Shown: one piece after another, positions 23,733-35,710 of the stretch
Numbering within the stretch: the stretch's first letter is position 1
Layout: each line of letters starts with the position of its first letter
Source: Cephalotus follicularis
Taxonomy: Eukaryota > Streptophyta > Magnoliopsida > Oxalidales > Cephalotaceae
Assembly: GCA_001972305.1 (NCBI GenBank)
Contig: BDDD01001754.1
Span: 16,568-80,567 of the forward strand
Direction of reading: 5' to 3'
Length of the DNA stretch: 64,000 nt
Notes under the pieces: generated by a model
Databases searched by the model: none
What the model was told of the DNA's origin: nothing
Seen by the model: the letters and a program-made list of their open reading frames with translations, nothing else
Position numbers and translations under genes: made by a program

Positions 23733-24046
23733 TTCTTCTAGCGATGGTTCATTAAGGTTTTTTGCTTCTTCAATGGTGGTCACTTTTGGCATCCAACTCT
23801 TGAGTAAACACCTAATAATCTTTCTCATAAATTCATTATTATAATATTTTTAATCAAGCGCTTGCAAAAAATTTATAATGTTAGTAAAATAAATATACAT
23901 GCTTGATATAGATTCATTTTCATGCATACAAACATTCATATTCTCTTGTGAGCATATTTATCGTAACATCCTTCACTTGATTAGTACATTCATAGATTAC
24001 TTCAAGTCTACCCATATTTCTTTGGTGGTAGAGTATGAAGACACTC
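23733..24046 (-). pseudogene. C3: copia gag, C-terminal part of the split copy
   Basis: The minus strand encodes a UBN2/copia-type capsid segment: EIWVDLEVIYEGTNQVKDV, then TNIINFLQALD, RKIIRCLLKSWMPKVTTI and EEAKNLNEPSLE. It aligns with C5 gag around 52700-52990. Internal stops (for example after ECLYA) show it is dead. The N-terminal half lies 17.5 kb away at 41606-41913. The two are separated by S3 and its CACTC target duplication, which falls inside gag. Its downstream side is cut by G2. Confidence 0.88.
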
Positions 24047-24189
24047 TATAACACCCAGAATTTCCATTTAATGTATTACTGGAAATTCCTTTGTGACTAA
24101 ATGATGAATTAATGAGAATTATGGATTCAGCTCATGGAGTTGGATTTAGAATGGGAAGTTTTAAGGAATATGGTGTTGGAAAAGAAAAA

Positions 24190-24400
24190 GGGCGCTTGCG
24201 CGTCAAAGCCAAGAGATGGCATCGACGCCAAGGAACAATGGGAGCTTCTTGCCTTAAGGCGTCAATGCCAAGAGATGGCATCAACGCCATCGATTGGGGA
24301 AACAAGAAGGTGAGTGTTAACGCGGTTCGCAGAACCTGTTAGCGCCAAGGAATGCAGTCAACGCGTCGACGCGCATCGTGAACGTTGACGCCAAAACTGT
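24190..24400. repeat. Motif array, GCGTCAACGCC flavour (S3, first part)
   Basis: Copies include gcatcgacgcc, gcgtcaatgcc, gcatcaacgcc, gcgtcgacgcg and acgttgacgcc. Further copies in the same LTR occur at 24925-25075, 36978-37345 and 40072-40190, on the far sides of A1 and S4. Confidence 0.85.
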
Positions 24401-25104
24401 CGGTGGTATAAGACAAAACGCTGACAGAAGATGCGTAAAGGACAAGAGGGAGATACTTTATCTCTTCCCCATGCTTGGCAGTGACATAGAGAGAAGGGAG
24501 AGTGGCTGGTGAAGTCACATCAGCCGAGAGAAGAAGGAGAGGGAAAGAGAGGGAGAGCCACACTCTCCATGGTTGAACGGGTGTAAAAGCTTGAAGGCTA
24601 AGGAATCGAGAGCTCGAACTTCGAGTTGCGGTACCGGACCAAGGAACGCGAAGCCATTGGTCAGTGGAACTCAAAGAAGTGGACTTCGATTCCTAACTTG
24701 GGATCTAAGGTAGGGATTATATACTTGTATTTTGAGTTCAAAAATAGTGAATGTTCATTTGGTAAACTGCATGAGTGTTGGATTGTGACTATGCATGTTA
24801 AGGTATTGTAATAACCTATATGCATGGCGAGATTGGAGTGAAAATGGATTGATTGCATGTGTTGTATGCATGATTCTTGCTGGATTTGGCACACTGGTGC
24901 GTTAAAAATGTTGTTCTGGTTTGACAGACGTCGAAGCCTAAGTGATTGACGTTAACGCTTAAGTGATTGACGTTAACGCCATGACTGGAAATAGTCATGT
25001 TTTGCACTATTGGGATGATTTACGTTGACGCCTACATACACATTGACGTCTATAATGCACGTTAACGCCACACCGGATCAGTGAAGGTTGTTCTATAGGG
25101 ACCT

Positions 25105-26659
25105 TGATGGGTGTCGTTAGACCGAATCAAAATTACCCTAATCTAACAATTTAGCAAGTGGAAGTAGGGATCGTTCCCACGAAGAGCTGAAAGGAGATGC
25201 TATAAAATAAACTTAGGATGCAACTAAACAAAAATAACGAATACGAAATTAATTTTATCTAAGTTAACAATGCAAATAAAATGAATTGAAAAGAGGATTG
25301 GTGTTGAATTAAACTAATTTAATGAAAAACTAAATAATTCAAATTAAATATCTAACGTAAACTAACAAAATAAATAAATAAGAAAAATAATATGAAACAG
25401 CAATCCCGTAGATGTGAGAATCCCCGCATGTATATATATATTCAATTTCATGGCACAAGTTTCACTTTAGCGCAGAAAATTACCGAATTAACCTAGGTAC
25501 AACCTATCCTGTCAAACCTTGATACTCTCAAAAGGTTGATTGGTTAAAAGGTCTTTGATTAATACAGCAAACTAGTGATTTAGCCTAGCTACAACCTATC
25601 TTGTCACACCTTGATACTCTCAAAAGGTTGATTGGTTAAAGGCTATCATTGGTTCAATCACATAAAAAAGTATCGCATGATATAGATGAAATAATGCTAC
25701 TAACAATAAATCATCAAAACAGATTTTATATATTAAAAATTCTTCTCATCAATGTTGTCACTACACTAACAAGAAAAAGTGTCTCACAAACATGCAATTA
25801 AACTTGAAACCAAAACTGAAATATATATATAATATGGGTTCATCTACATCTAGGGATTAAAATACTTAGCCGGACATGACGATGATGGTGACAATATTCT
25901 TCAATGAATTCTCCATCTTCCACCTCCCTACTGCCGGCTGCCTGCGTCTCTCGCTTTTTATTTGCGTTGCTGCCCTCTTTTCTACTTCGCTTTATGCAGT
26001 ATATATATATATGCCCACAGCCGACAAAAGACCTAAGACAATTTATTAAAACGTGGAGTGTATTTGGTGCATCATGGACTCGTGTCTGCATGGGCTTGAA
26101 TTGCTGAATTGAGGCTTGATGTATGTGGCGTTGAATTGTGCCTGCATGGGTTGGGCTGTGCAGGCGGCGTGTGTTGATTGGGTGCATGGCTTATGGATTG
26201 ATTGCATGCATGGCTGGCTTGACACAATGATGATGTATGGGCTGAATGGTGAGACGGAAAAGGATTGAGATATGCATGGTTGATGTCAGCATGATGTCAG
26301 CCATAGGCTTTAATGATTCAACATTTGTTTTCTTGCAATATCTCTTCGTCGAAGCTTCAGAATGAACTGGCCCAAGAACTAAAAGTGTTCCAAATAATTT
26401 TATGAACAAAATGAGCTCAATATTCAATATCTTCTGAGCTTTAAATTTTGACTTCTCTCGCTTAAGTGGGTGCACTTTTTAGCCGATTGTTGACTTCAAA
26501 CCACTTTAACTCGAAAAGTAACGTTTAGCTTCGTTTTCTCTTTTTTCGCAATAATCAACATAATACCTGAAAATCAAATAAACATTACCACAGTAGACTA
26601 TTCCAAACATAAAAATATAATAAATATATCATTAAAATCACACATTTTTATGCTTATCA
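25105..26659 (-). mobile_element. A1: 3' LTR
   Basis: It is 1555 bp long with termini TGATAAGCATAAAAATG (minus strand start, 26659) and CACCCATCA (minus strand end, 25105). A tandem pair of about 110 bp (actctcaaaaggttgattgg) lies at 25520-25650. A short TA run near 26000 lies close to a TATA-like box. The stretch 25536-26659 is repeated at 35711-36832. No genes. Confidence 0.9.
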
Positions 26660-26690
26660 AATACCCCCATACTTACATTTTGCTTGTCTT
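26660..26690 (-). promoter_or_regulatory. A1 polypurine tract
   Basis: On the minus strand gtaagtatgggggtatt runs directly into the LTR start TGATAAGC at 26659. A purine tract with a G-run of this kind precedes the 3' LTR in Athila elements. Confidence 0.8.
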
Positions 26691-28295
26691 CGAGCAAACA
26701 AAATGGAAAGTTAAGAATACGAAAACAAAAACAAAAATATAAATAGCAAACACAAACAAAAACCTAACTCACTTTCGTAGGAATCACGATTGCATTTAGC
26801 GGATGCAACAAGCCTTTAAACCACTAGGTGGCCCTAGTGGACGAGTTTTGTCTCGTGAGTGTTTTCCAAGTGAATAAACACACAAAATTCAGTTCATCAA
26901 AAATTTGATAATAGGTTAAATGTATCTCTACTTAAATATTCATAGAACACCCCCATACTTGAATTTTATTATCTCGTTCCAAGTTCTAGAATCAAAACAC
27001 ATCTCAATTAAGGAGATTTCATAGATATTTCTATTATTCCAAAATATATAAACCAATCAAAATATGCATTCTTAGCAACATAAAATCTTAGTTCGGAGTC
27101 GGACAAAAAACTTTAGCACTTACACATATTTTCTTTTTTTTTCTTTTTTATCTTCTTTTTTTTCATTCTTCCACTCTTTTCCATATGAAATGTCATGGAT
27201 TGAGCAAACACCAGACACTCAAAGTACTAAGTAGCTTCAGATTTTTTTTAATTATTAATTCGTGTCCACTACCGTTGGTTTGAATGACATGGATGGAGCA
27301 AACACCAGACACCCAAATTACTAAGTAGCTTCGGATTTTACAAACTTAAATTCGTGCAATGTCTAGATCTCTCAAGCTTTCTATAAAACTCATGTAGCGA
27401 GCTTTCGACCAGTTACTGTCAAACCAGTTGGTTTTAAGGAACTAGGTGTAAAACACCCCTCGGATTTAATTACTCGAATCAAATAGGCTACAGACCAAGA
27501 CTGAATTCAAAGAGGTAAAATATGCTTTATTCTTTTTTTTTCTTTTTTTTTATTTACATATATATGTAAGAACATCCATTCATCGTCCTTCTCCTCACTA
27601 AAATTTATGAAACTTTGAAAACATACAAGACGGTCTTTTATTAATTATTTTCATTTATTTTTCGCATAAACTCCTACCTTGAGATATATTTCTTTTCTTT
27701 TCCTCGAAAACGAAAATTTTATTATTTCTCCTATGGGGTTTTCTATTATTTCTAAGCATATCAACATTTATGAAACTTTGAAAACATACAATACGGTCTT
27801 TTATTAATTATTTTCATTTATTTTTCGCATAAACTCCTACCTTGAGATATATTTCTTTTCTTTTCCTCGAAAACGAAAATTTTATTATTTCTCCTATGGG
27901 GTTTTCTATTATTTCTAAACATATCAACATTTATTCCTGCTTTCAAAATAAAAATGAACAACGGTACTAAACCCCCCATACTTAAACGATGCATTGTCCT
28001 CAATGCAATGAAACACAAATATAAAAATAACAATAAATGAGCGAAAATAATCAAACAATGCCAATAAATAAAAGAACAATGGGGTAGGATTTACCGAATA
28101 TTATCATAGAACTCGAAATATTCTATCGGTGCAGCTAAAAATTTTGAACATTATCAATCCGCACTTAAATTACCTACAAAAACAAAAACAAAAACGTAAA
28201 AGAAACGAGATACATAAATAAAACAAAAATAGTGGGTTGCCTCCCACTAAGCGCTTTACTTTAACGTCTTTGGCTAGACTCAGCTGGTGTGGATA
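26691..28295 (-). other. A1 3' noncoding region with tandem duplications
   Basis: A long A/T-rich stretch with no protein motif, as usual between pol and the 3' LTR of Athila elements. gagcaaacaccagacac is duplicated at about 27203 and 27297. A unit of 163 bp starting atgaaactttgaaaacatac is at 27607 and again at 27770. The minus-strand word aaagcgcttagtgggaggc (28250-28228) is a hallmark that follows pol in Athila elements. Confidence 0.75.
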
Positions 28296-28685
28296 TCAAA
28301 GTGGAGTGTAGACAGGATCAATCAGGTCAACAGACTCAATGATCTGTCCGACAATAATTCCATCCATATATGGTTTCAAACGCGACCCATGGACGTTAAA
28401 TGTGTCTTTAAAACCTGTCCAAGCAAACTCAAAAATACCAGGTGAAAGCACAGTTTGAACAATATAAATTGCATCCCAAAAATATTTCCACCAATAAAAT
28501 CCATCAATAGAACCATAACATTTAAGTGCATCAACACAATGGGAGAAAACAACTTTTACAATATAAGAACCATCCCAACAAGAATTCCACCAGTAAAAAC
28601 TGTCAAAAATGCAATCTACCAAATTACTAGTCTCCCAATCCCAAAGAATATTCACAATTTCAAATGAGGTGGAACAATGACCCAT
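28296..28685 (-). pseudogene. A1: C-terminal remnant of pol (integrase tail)
   Basis: The open minus-strand frame ends FNVHGSRLKPYMDG, then SVDLIDPVYTPL. This matches the F-VNG-RLKPY block that closes Athila/gypsy polyproteins. In front of it a GPY/F-like stretch appears twice: FYWWNSCWDGSYIVKVV and FYWWKYFWDAIYIVQTV, which suggests a local duplication. Everything from RT to the integrase core, normally about 3 kb, is missing between this piece and the protease frame. No function is possible. Confidence 0.7.
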
Positions 28686-28708
28686 GAATGAATTACAAAT
28701 AAATTCTT

Positions 28709-31274
28709 TTAATTCAAATTCAGAGACTTTTCTATGAATGGTTTATGCCAAGATGTGGGCAATGGACCCTCTGATTCTAATGGTTGTGGACCTAACACCT
28801 CAAAGATATCTCCTTTTTCAATCTCCTCAAATTCCCTCATACACTCACTGATGATTTCATCAAATTCACGTTCCCTATCCAAGATGGATTCAATAAACCC
28901 ATTATCTGGCCACTTCAAAAATTCCTGTTGAATTGCATCCTCATCCTCTATTTCCTTCAAGTATTCAATGAAGTTGCTATCAAACTCTATGTCAAAGGAA
29001 GTTTGGTCAGGCGTGGCAATTTTGTGAGTGTAATGGGATAGATGATCCCATTCGCTATCCGATGTTGGCTCATTGATCTTATTTTCTAGCCATGCTAACT
29101 CTGCTTCATTTTCTAACCACTGTGTGTCAATTCTATCAGGAGTCGAGTGTATCAAAGGAGAATCCAACAGGGCATTAATCTCGACAGTGTCTGAATCTGC
29201 CTCACAATCATCGTCAACGAAACTCCGAGGATATGTCCTATCTATACTATCTATGGCAAAACAAGCCTCCTCACCTTGAGGTCCTAGGGCTGCATTGAAG
29301 ATGTTCAGTCTCAACTTCTTATTACCAAAGGATATGTCCATAGCTCCAGATCAATAATTTATGCATGCATTTGCTGTTGCTAAGAAAGGACGACCTAAGA
29401 TAATTGATTGTGCCTTCCCAATCGCAAGTGTTTCCATATAAAGCACAAGGAAATCCACTAGAAAATAAAGCTCATCTACTTTCACTAGCACGTCCTCAAT
29501 GAATCCCTTCGGAATTTCGAAAGATCTATCAGCAAGTTGAAGGGTTACCTCAGCGGGTTTCAATTCTCCAAATCCGAAATGGTCATAAACTGAGCTAGGG
29601 AGGATGTTAACGCTAGCCCCTAAATCAAGGAGTGCTCTCTATATAAGTAAATTTCCAATCTTGCAAGATATTAGAGGAGCTCCAGGATCTTTTAGTTTAG
29701 GTGGCAACTTGTTAGAAAGCACTACGCTCACCTGCTTTGTCAGATGGACCGTTTTTGGAATGTACGTTTTCAGCTTAGGCTTCGTGGTGCATAAGTCCTT
29801 TAAGAACTTGGCATAAGCTGGAACTTGTCGTATCGCATCTAAGAGAGGAAGGTTGATTTGGACTTGTTTGAACAGTTCCATCATCTCGTCCATTCTTGCT
29901 AACTTTTTACCAAACAGAGGAACTAAAGACGGAGATCGCAAACACTCGGGGAAAGGTGCTTTAGGTGTGGCAAAGGTAATGTCTTTTTCGGTCACCTTTT
30001 GTTCATTTTCTTTAGACGTGGATGCTTTAGTGACTTCCGTTTCATATTGGCCAATGGTCTCTTTCTCACCACTCTCGGAGGACACACTCTCTTCAGGATT
30101 CTTTTCATGAATCGGATTAGGATTTGAGATAGTTTCTTGCGTTCCTTCGATTACTCGACCACTTCTCAAGGTAGTAATTGCTTGGGCTTGTTCTACGTAG
30201 GAACACTGTCCAGCCTGATTTCTCAGATTTCTTACCACTTGACTTGGTAGGTGGCTTTCTTCTCTCTTTCTCATCATATCAGCTAGTTGTCCTATTTGCG
30301 TTTCCAATTTGGAGATGGATTGGGTATGGGAGTGAATGATCTGATCATATTTCTGGATATTCTTGTTAATCCCATCGAAAGCAAATAGTACCTTATCTAA
30401 TTTATCTTCAACTGACGAGGGCATTTGAGGTGAAAAATTCGATTGTTGCACATATTTATAGGCATTTTGATATGGAAGGGAATTATCTTGCCTATAAGGA
30501 AGATTGTGGCTCGTATTGGGCTGCTTCCATGCGAAGTTGGGGTGATTCCCCCATCCCAGGTTATACGTGTTGGAATATGGATCATTCCCCGGTCTAGAGA
30601 ATCCTTGTATTGCTTGTGCTTGTTCTTGAATAAAATCCGGATAATGCACAGCAAGCGGGCAATCACTCATATAATGTGTTGGGCTGGCACATAAAGTGCA
30701 AGCCTCTTGTGCAATGGAAGTCTGAGTAGATTGTGTAGGAAGCATCCCTATAGTAAGCACTTTATCTAATTTCTGAGATAGGATGTCCACCTTGGCATTG
30801 ATAGTCTCAAATTGGCTAACCTCATATATGCCTCCTTTCTTTTGAGTACCCATCACAGAGGACTCTATTCTGGATGATAAATGGTGTAAAGAGTTCTCTC
30901 TAAGGGCCTCAGACAATTGCCAAGCTTCGTCTTCACTTTTATGCATGAATGTACATCCATAAGAAGCATCCACCATCTATCTATTTTGTGCGGTCAGTCC
31001 ATCATAGAAGCATTGGACTAACTGCCATTTAGGAACAGCATGATAGGGACATTTTCGAATGAGGTCCTTTAATCTTTCCCATGACTCATGGAACCACTCA
31101 CCATCTTGTTGCGAAAAGCTAGTGAGAGCTCGTCTTATTTGGTTGGTTCGACCTATGGGAAAATATTTCTTGAGGAACAATTGTTGTAATTGTGCCCACG
31201 TGGTAATGATTATGGAGTCTAAGGAATGTAACCATTGTTTAGCTCTATCTTTCAATGAGAATGGAAATAAGATT
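28709..31274 (-). pseudogene. A1: gag-protease reading frame with three nonsense codons
   Basis: One minus-strand frame runs the whole length, broken only by stops at 30977-30979 (TAG), 29639-29641 (TAG) and 29351-29353 (TGA). Order: Gag core FPFSLKDRAKQWLHSL and FLKKYFPIGRTNQIRR (31270-31130), ESWERLKDLIRKCPYH, a zinc knuckle CTLCASPTHYMSDC near 30690, a Q-rich linker, and the FKQVQINLPLLDAI and AYAKFLKDLCT blocks near 29880-29790. The retropepsin active site is DLGASVNIL near 29610, with IILGRPFLATANA near 29380. The acidic 210-codon tail after the protease ends in a stop. The N-terminus is cut at 31274 by C4. The lack of frameshifts suggests relatively recent decay. Confidence 0.92.
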
Positions 31275-32348
31275 TGTTGACGATTTAGTCTCAATCCTTG
31301 TTTTGATGATAACATATTTGCATTTCACAAGTCTACTTAATGTGCAAGGAATTACAAGATCTATATCAAAGCATTATACCATCTGCAGAAGAAGACATCG
31401 ACTTTCAAAGAAAAACATCGACGTCCGTACAGAAAGACATCGACGCCTTCCAAGAAGACATCGACGCCTTTCATGCCAGAAGTTACAGGTCAATTTCACA
31501 AGAAGACATCGACTTCTAAAGGCAAAGACATCGACGTCCGTACGAAAGAAGTCGATCCCTAACTCAAAGACATCGACATCTTTAGGTGCCAAAGTTACAG
31601 GACATTTTCGTGCAAAGACATCGACGCTTATCAGTAAAGACATCGACGTCCGTACGAAAGACATCGACGCCTTTCAATGGACATCGACGCCTTTCGAGAG
31701 AAACCTGCATTTCCTAGAAAATACATCGACTCCCACAGAAGAAGTCGACGAGATGTTCAAAGTGTCAATACCTGGAGATTTCCCAGAAAAGACATCGACG
31801 CCTTTTAAAAAGACATCGACGTCTTTTTAAATGAACAAGACCCGGGAAACCTGGAACGACTAGTTCAAGCACTACAACGGCTATCAGCTAAAAAGACATC
31901 GACGCCTTTTGAAAGAAGTCGACGTCTTTATACCAGCAGAGACAATAATCAAAGATTGCAACTACACATTTATTAATCAAAAGCTTCCACAAATCATGCA
32001 ACGGCTACAAACCTTTTATGGCTATAAAAGGAAGATTAAAACCTCAGAGAAGAAGTGAAGAATATCATACATACAAACATCAAGCAAAACAAACATACAA
32101 AGATCAAATCAAATTCAAAGTTCCTTTCAAAAAGATTTCTCTTCACACTTCAAGCTATTTTCTTGTTCTCACTGAATTGAGCAATTATATCTTGTAATAT
32201 CCAACCTTGTGAGAGGTTTAGTTACAAACACTACACTTTATACTTTGATTGTAATAGGGGAGTGAACCCTAGTGAATTTGGGGAGTGAACCTAAAAAGAG
32301 TTGTAAGTGATTGAGGTCAATCACAAAGGTGTACCGAATAGCACCCGG
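31275..32348 (+). mobile_element. C4: copia 5' LTR, truncated at its 3' end
   Basis: It begins TGTTGACGATTTAGTCTC and matches the 3' LTR at 35005-35710 with five mismatches in about 706 bp. A motif array fills 31378-31935. The TATA box ggctataaaagg is at about 32020. The transcribed part includes ggggagtgaaccctag and tgattgaggtcaatcac, which also occur in C5. At about 32348 the LTR joins gag directly: the LTR end, primer site and first third of gag are deleted. The long plus-strand and minus-strand open frames across the array are repeat products. Confidence 0.9.
31378..31935. repeat. Motif array, AAAGACATCGACGTCTTT flavour (C4 5' LTR)
   Basis: About 20 copies of gacatcgacgcc, gacatcgacgtcc, gacatcgacgtcttt and gaagtcgacg occur in 560 bp. 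The last copy lies about 95 bp before the TATA box. Confidence 0.95.
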
Positions 32349-33413
32349 GCAAGCAAGCTTGAAGAAATTATATGCTACGAGTGCAATAAACCGGGGCACT
32401 ACAAAAGTGATTGCCCTCACCTCAAGAAGAAGGACATTTTGAAGAAGAAGAAGAATGCTATGATTGCAACTTGGGATGATAGTGATGAATCCAGCTCGGA
32501 TGAAGACACAAACGAAGAGGTGGCTCAAATAGCATTGATGGCTTAGGAGGATCAAGAAGAAGAAGAAAATGATGAGGTAACTTATAACGAACTTGTCTTA
32601 TTAGTAGAAAAATATAGTTCTATGATTGCTTCTTTGAAGAAAAAGGTTAAGTCATTGACATATGAAAATGATGAACTAAAATTGGCTAAGGAAGAAACCT
32701 CAAATGAAATTGAGGTAGACCTCATTGAAAATGAAATAGCTTATCTTGTAAAGGAAAACAAAAATCTCAAGGAGGAGATAGACGCCTTAAAGAAAACCTT
32801 TTCAAAGTTCTCTAATAGTAGTGAGAAGTTTGAAAAACTTCTTGGGATGCAAAGATGCGTATTTGATAAAGCGGGACTAGGATTTGAAGAAATGAATAAT
32901 GTCAAGCTTTATCAAACATTCTTTGATAGGAAGGAGAAAATTGAAAAGGAAAAGGTTGAAAAGGATAAAATTAAAAAGAAAACGTTGTGTGATTATTGTG
33001 GTAAAATAGGACACACTTCATTTACTTACTTCCATAAGAAAAATGCCATGTTTAGGAAGAACTTGATTAGATCATGCAATTTTTGTGGAAAACATGGACA
33101 CACACACTCACAATGTTATCATAGGAGAAATGCCATGAGAAAGAAAAATATCATGTGTACACATTGTGGTAAATATGGTCATGCATTTTCATCTTGTTTT
33201 CATAGAAGAAATAATGTGCATAAAAGACATATAGTTGTATCTTGCAATGTTTGTGGTAACAATAACCATACTTCATCTTCATGTTTTTATAAACAAAATG
33301 CATTGCATAACTTGAACCCTTTTAGGACTAAAAGGAGTTGGGTTCCCAAAGGAACCAATTTGACTAACCCCAAAGGACCCAAAGTTTGTTGGGTACCTCA
33401 AACAAAAACCTGA
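32349..33413 (+). pseudogene. C4: copia gag C-terminal half with five CCHC knuckles
   Basis: One frame with a single nonsense TAG at 32544-32546. It starts inside the first zinc knuckle block CYECNKPGHYKSDC (about 32370), followed by an acidic ATWDDSDESSSDED stretch. A coiled coil follows (about 32600-32830, with [18 protein letters not shown]) and the conserved QRCVFDKAGLGFEEMNNV block. Then come four more knuckle-like units about 20 residues apart: CDYCGKIGHTSFTY (last Cys lost), CNFCGKHGHTHSQC, CTHCGKYGHAFSSC and CNVCGNNNHTSSSC. It ends GPKVCWVPQTKT and a TGA. Gag packages the element RNA. The N-terminal capsid is deleted. Confidence 0.9.
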
Positions 33414-33727
33414 ATTTTGTGCTTGTAGGTGTGCTTGAAGGCATTATCCAAGAAGACACAATGGTACTTGGATAGTGGATGCTCCAAGCATATGACGGGT
33501 GACAAGAGCCTCTTCGTAAAGTATGAATCAAAAGAAGGAGGAGATGTAACTTTCGGAGACAATGCAAAAGGGAAAATCAAAGGTATTGGCTCTATAGGTA
33601 ATCTCAAAACTTCTATTCATAATGTGCTATTCGTTGATGGACTTAAGCACAATCTATTAAGCATAAGTCAATTATGTGACAAAGATTGTAAGGTCATTTT
33701 TGAAAAGGACCTATGCAAAGTCATATC
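33414..33727 (+). pseudogene. C4: copia protease and pre-integrase start, truncated
   Basis: After the gag TGA and a TAG in the same frame, pol starts CLKALSKKTQWYLDSGCSKH. The aspartic protease active site is DSG, followed by MTGDKSLF, VTFGDNAKGKIKGIGSIG and LKHNLLSISQLCDKDCKVIF. At about 33727, after CKVIS, the frame changes abruptly into ORF3. Integrase, RT and RNase H are therefore deleted, so C4 cannot move by itself. Confidence 0.9.
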
Positions 33728-34365
33728 TCCTCATGCTCAAGACAATGGTAAGAGCATTCTCACAAAAGAAATCCGTACTCCCTTTCGGATCCATTCTTAC
33801 CAAAGTCTTCCAACACTTTCATATTCGGCTAGAAGGAGAGATTGCAACAAAGTTAAAGAAAGAAGACACGTACAACAAGAGTACCCTGAATCGGATGGGG
33901 TGGAAGAAACAGGAAGGTATCTGGACCTATTGCCCCAAAGTGGATCAAGGGCCTAGGGTTGCTATTCAAGAGCAAGAAGAAAATCCCCCTTGGGAAACTC
34001 AAGCTCAAGGAGAACCTGCCCCTGCTCAGCCTCATGCTCAAAGCTCCTCATCCACCACTGATTATGACAGGTTGACGGAGTTCATACGATCTCAACTTGC
34101 TTCCATGCAAGCCTCGCTTGATGGTAAATTTAAGCAAATCAACACGCGACTCAGTAGATTGGAGGGAGATCATAAAATACTTCATTCCGAATACGAACAT
34201 GTTGATGACACCGTCTACTACGATCTAAGAGTCATTAAGAGGTGTCTTAAAAGAATGGAATGTAAGCTTGCCGACTCCAAGACTATCGATCGTTGCGAAG
34301 AGACTTCGGGCGATGAAGGCAATGAATCCTCCGATTCCGATACCCCTGCTGCTGCTGCTGAATGA
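33728..34365 (+). pseudogene. C4: C-terminal half of ORF3
   Basis: The open frame reads LMLKTMVRAFSQKKSVLPFG, then LEGEIATKLKKEDTYNKS and MGWKKQEGIWTYCP. These have direct counterparts in C7 ORF3 on the other strand (62420-62180). A linker rich in Q, P and S follows, then a coiled coil (SSTTDYDRLTEFIRSQLASM and following) and an acidic end SDSDTPAAAAE. ORF3 occupies the position of the env-like gene of SIRE-type copia elements, between pol and the polypurine tract. Its role is unknown. The upstream half, with its own start and promoter region, is deleted here. Confidence 0.8.
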
Positions 34366-35004
34366 TCTTGACTGTTTGTTGTTGTTTTTGTTGTTGTTTT
34401 AATGAACCTTGATGTTCATTTGTATTTCCTTTATGAAATTCTTGTTTGTAAAAGACAAAGTTGTTAATATTTTTATGATATTAATGAAATGTTTATGTGT
34501 TCATGGATTTGTGTTTATGAAATGATGTTGTGAATTAATGTTTATGTTTTTGATTATGTTGAATGAATGAGTTTATGATATAATATGTTGCATAAATGTG
34601 GTTTCTTATATTCATTGCCGACACTTTGATATTTTTATGCATAATGCCTATACTCACTCTTTTCACCCCTGCTTCTATTAAGGGGGAGCTAATGTTTTCT
34701 GCCTTTTTGTAGTACTTTTTGATGCTATACAAAAAAGGGGGAGAATAAGCTCAAAATATGTATGTTAGTATCAAAGGGGGAGAATAGGGCTTAAACTCAA
34801 AAGTTAATGTTAACTTGGGGAAAAGGCTCACATATTGGAGAAATTGTTCAAGGAAGCAAAACTTATCAGTTATTTGAATATTGCACACTCAATATGATCC
34901 TTGCAAGATATCTCTATTTTATATTCACTTATATTTTTAAATTGGTATTTCTTATAATTTATGCCTTTTGAGCAAATTTTTGTCATCATCAAAAAGGGGG
35001 AGAT
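34366..35004 (+). other. C4 3' region with four polypurine-tract-like boxes
   Basis: After ORF3 comes A/T-rich noncoding DNA containing aagggggagct (34679), aaaaaagggggagaataa (34731), aaagggggagaatagg (34776) and, directly before the LTR, aaaaagggggagat (34990). The last is the functional primer site for plus-strand DNA. The others are upstream echoes, seen also in C6 and C7. Confidence 0.85.
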
Positions 35005-35710
35005 TGTTGACGATTTAGTCTCAATCCTTGTTTTGATGATAACATATTTGCATTTCACAAGTCTACTTAATGTGCAAGGAATTACAAGATCTATATCAAA
35101 GCATTATACCATCTGCAGAAGAAGACATCGACTTTCAAAGAAAAACATCGACGTCCGTACAGAAAGACATCGACGCCTTCCAAGAAGACATCGACGCCTT
35201 TCATGCCAGAAGTTACAGGTCAATTTCACAAGAAGACATCGACTTCTAAAGGCAAAGACATCGACGTCCGTACGAAAGAAGTTGATCCCTAACTCAAAGA
35301 CATCGACGTCTTTAGGTGCCAAAGTTACAGGACATTTTCGTGCAAAGACATCGAGGCTTATCAGTAAAGACATCGACGTCCGTACGAAAGACATCGACGC
35401 CTTTCAATGGACATCGACGCCTTTCTAGAGAAACCTGCATTTCCCAGAAAATACATCGACTCCCACAGAAGAAGTCGACGAGATGTTCAAAGTGTCAATA
35501 CCTGGAGATTTCCCAGAAAAGACATCGACGCCTTTTAAAAAGACATCGACGTCTTTTTAAATGAACAAGACCCGGGAAACCTGGAACGACTAGTTCAAGC
35601 ACTACAACGGCTATCAGCTAAAAAGACATCGACGCCTTTTGAAAGAAGTCGACGTCTTTATACCAGCAGAGACAATAATCAAAGATTGCAACTACACATT
35701 TATTAATCAA
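35005..35710 (+). mobile_element. C4: 3' LTR, truncated
   Basis: It begins TGTTGACGATTTAGTCTC after the polypurine tract and follows the 5' LTR to tattaatcaa at 35710. There it joins the A1 LTR inside ttgattggttaaag. About 370 bp or more of this LTR, including TATA and R, is missing. The five differences from the 5' LTR include two CpG transitions. The motif array is at 35108-35665. Confidence 0.92.

Noticed and set aside
31255..31830. 191-codon plus-strand frame and overlapping minus-strand frames in the C4 LTR (also at 34961-35428)
   Set aside because: The frame only translates the GACATCGACG array; both strands are open because of repeat composition, and the array lies upstream of the LTR TATA box.
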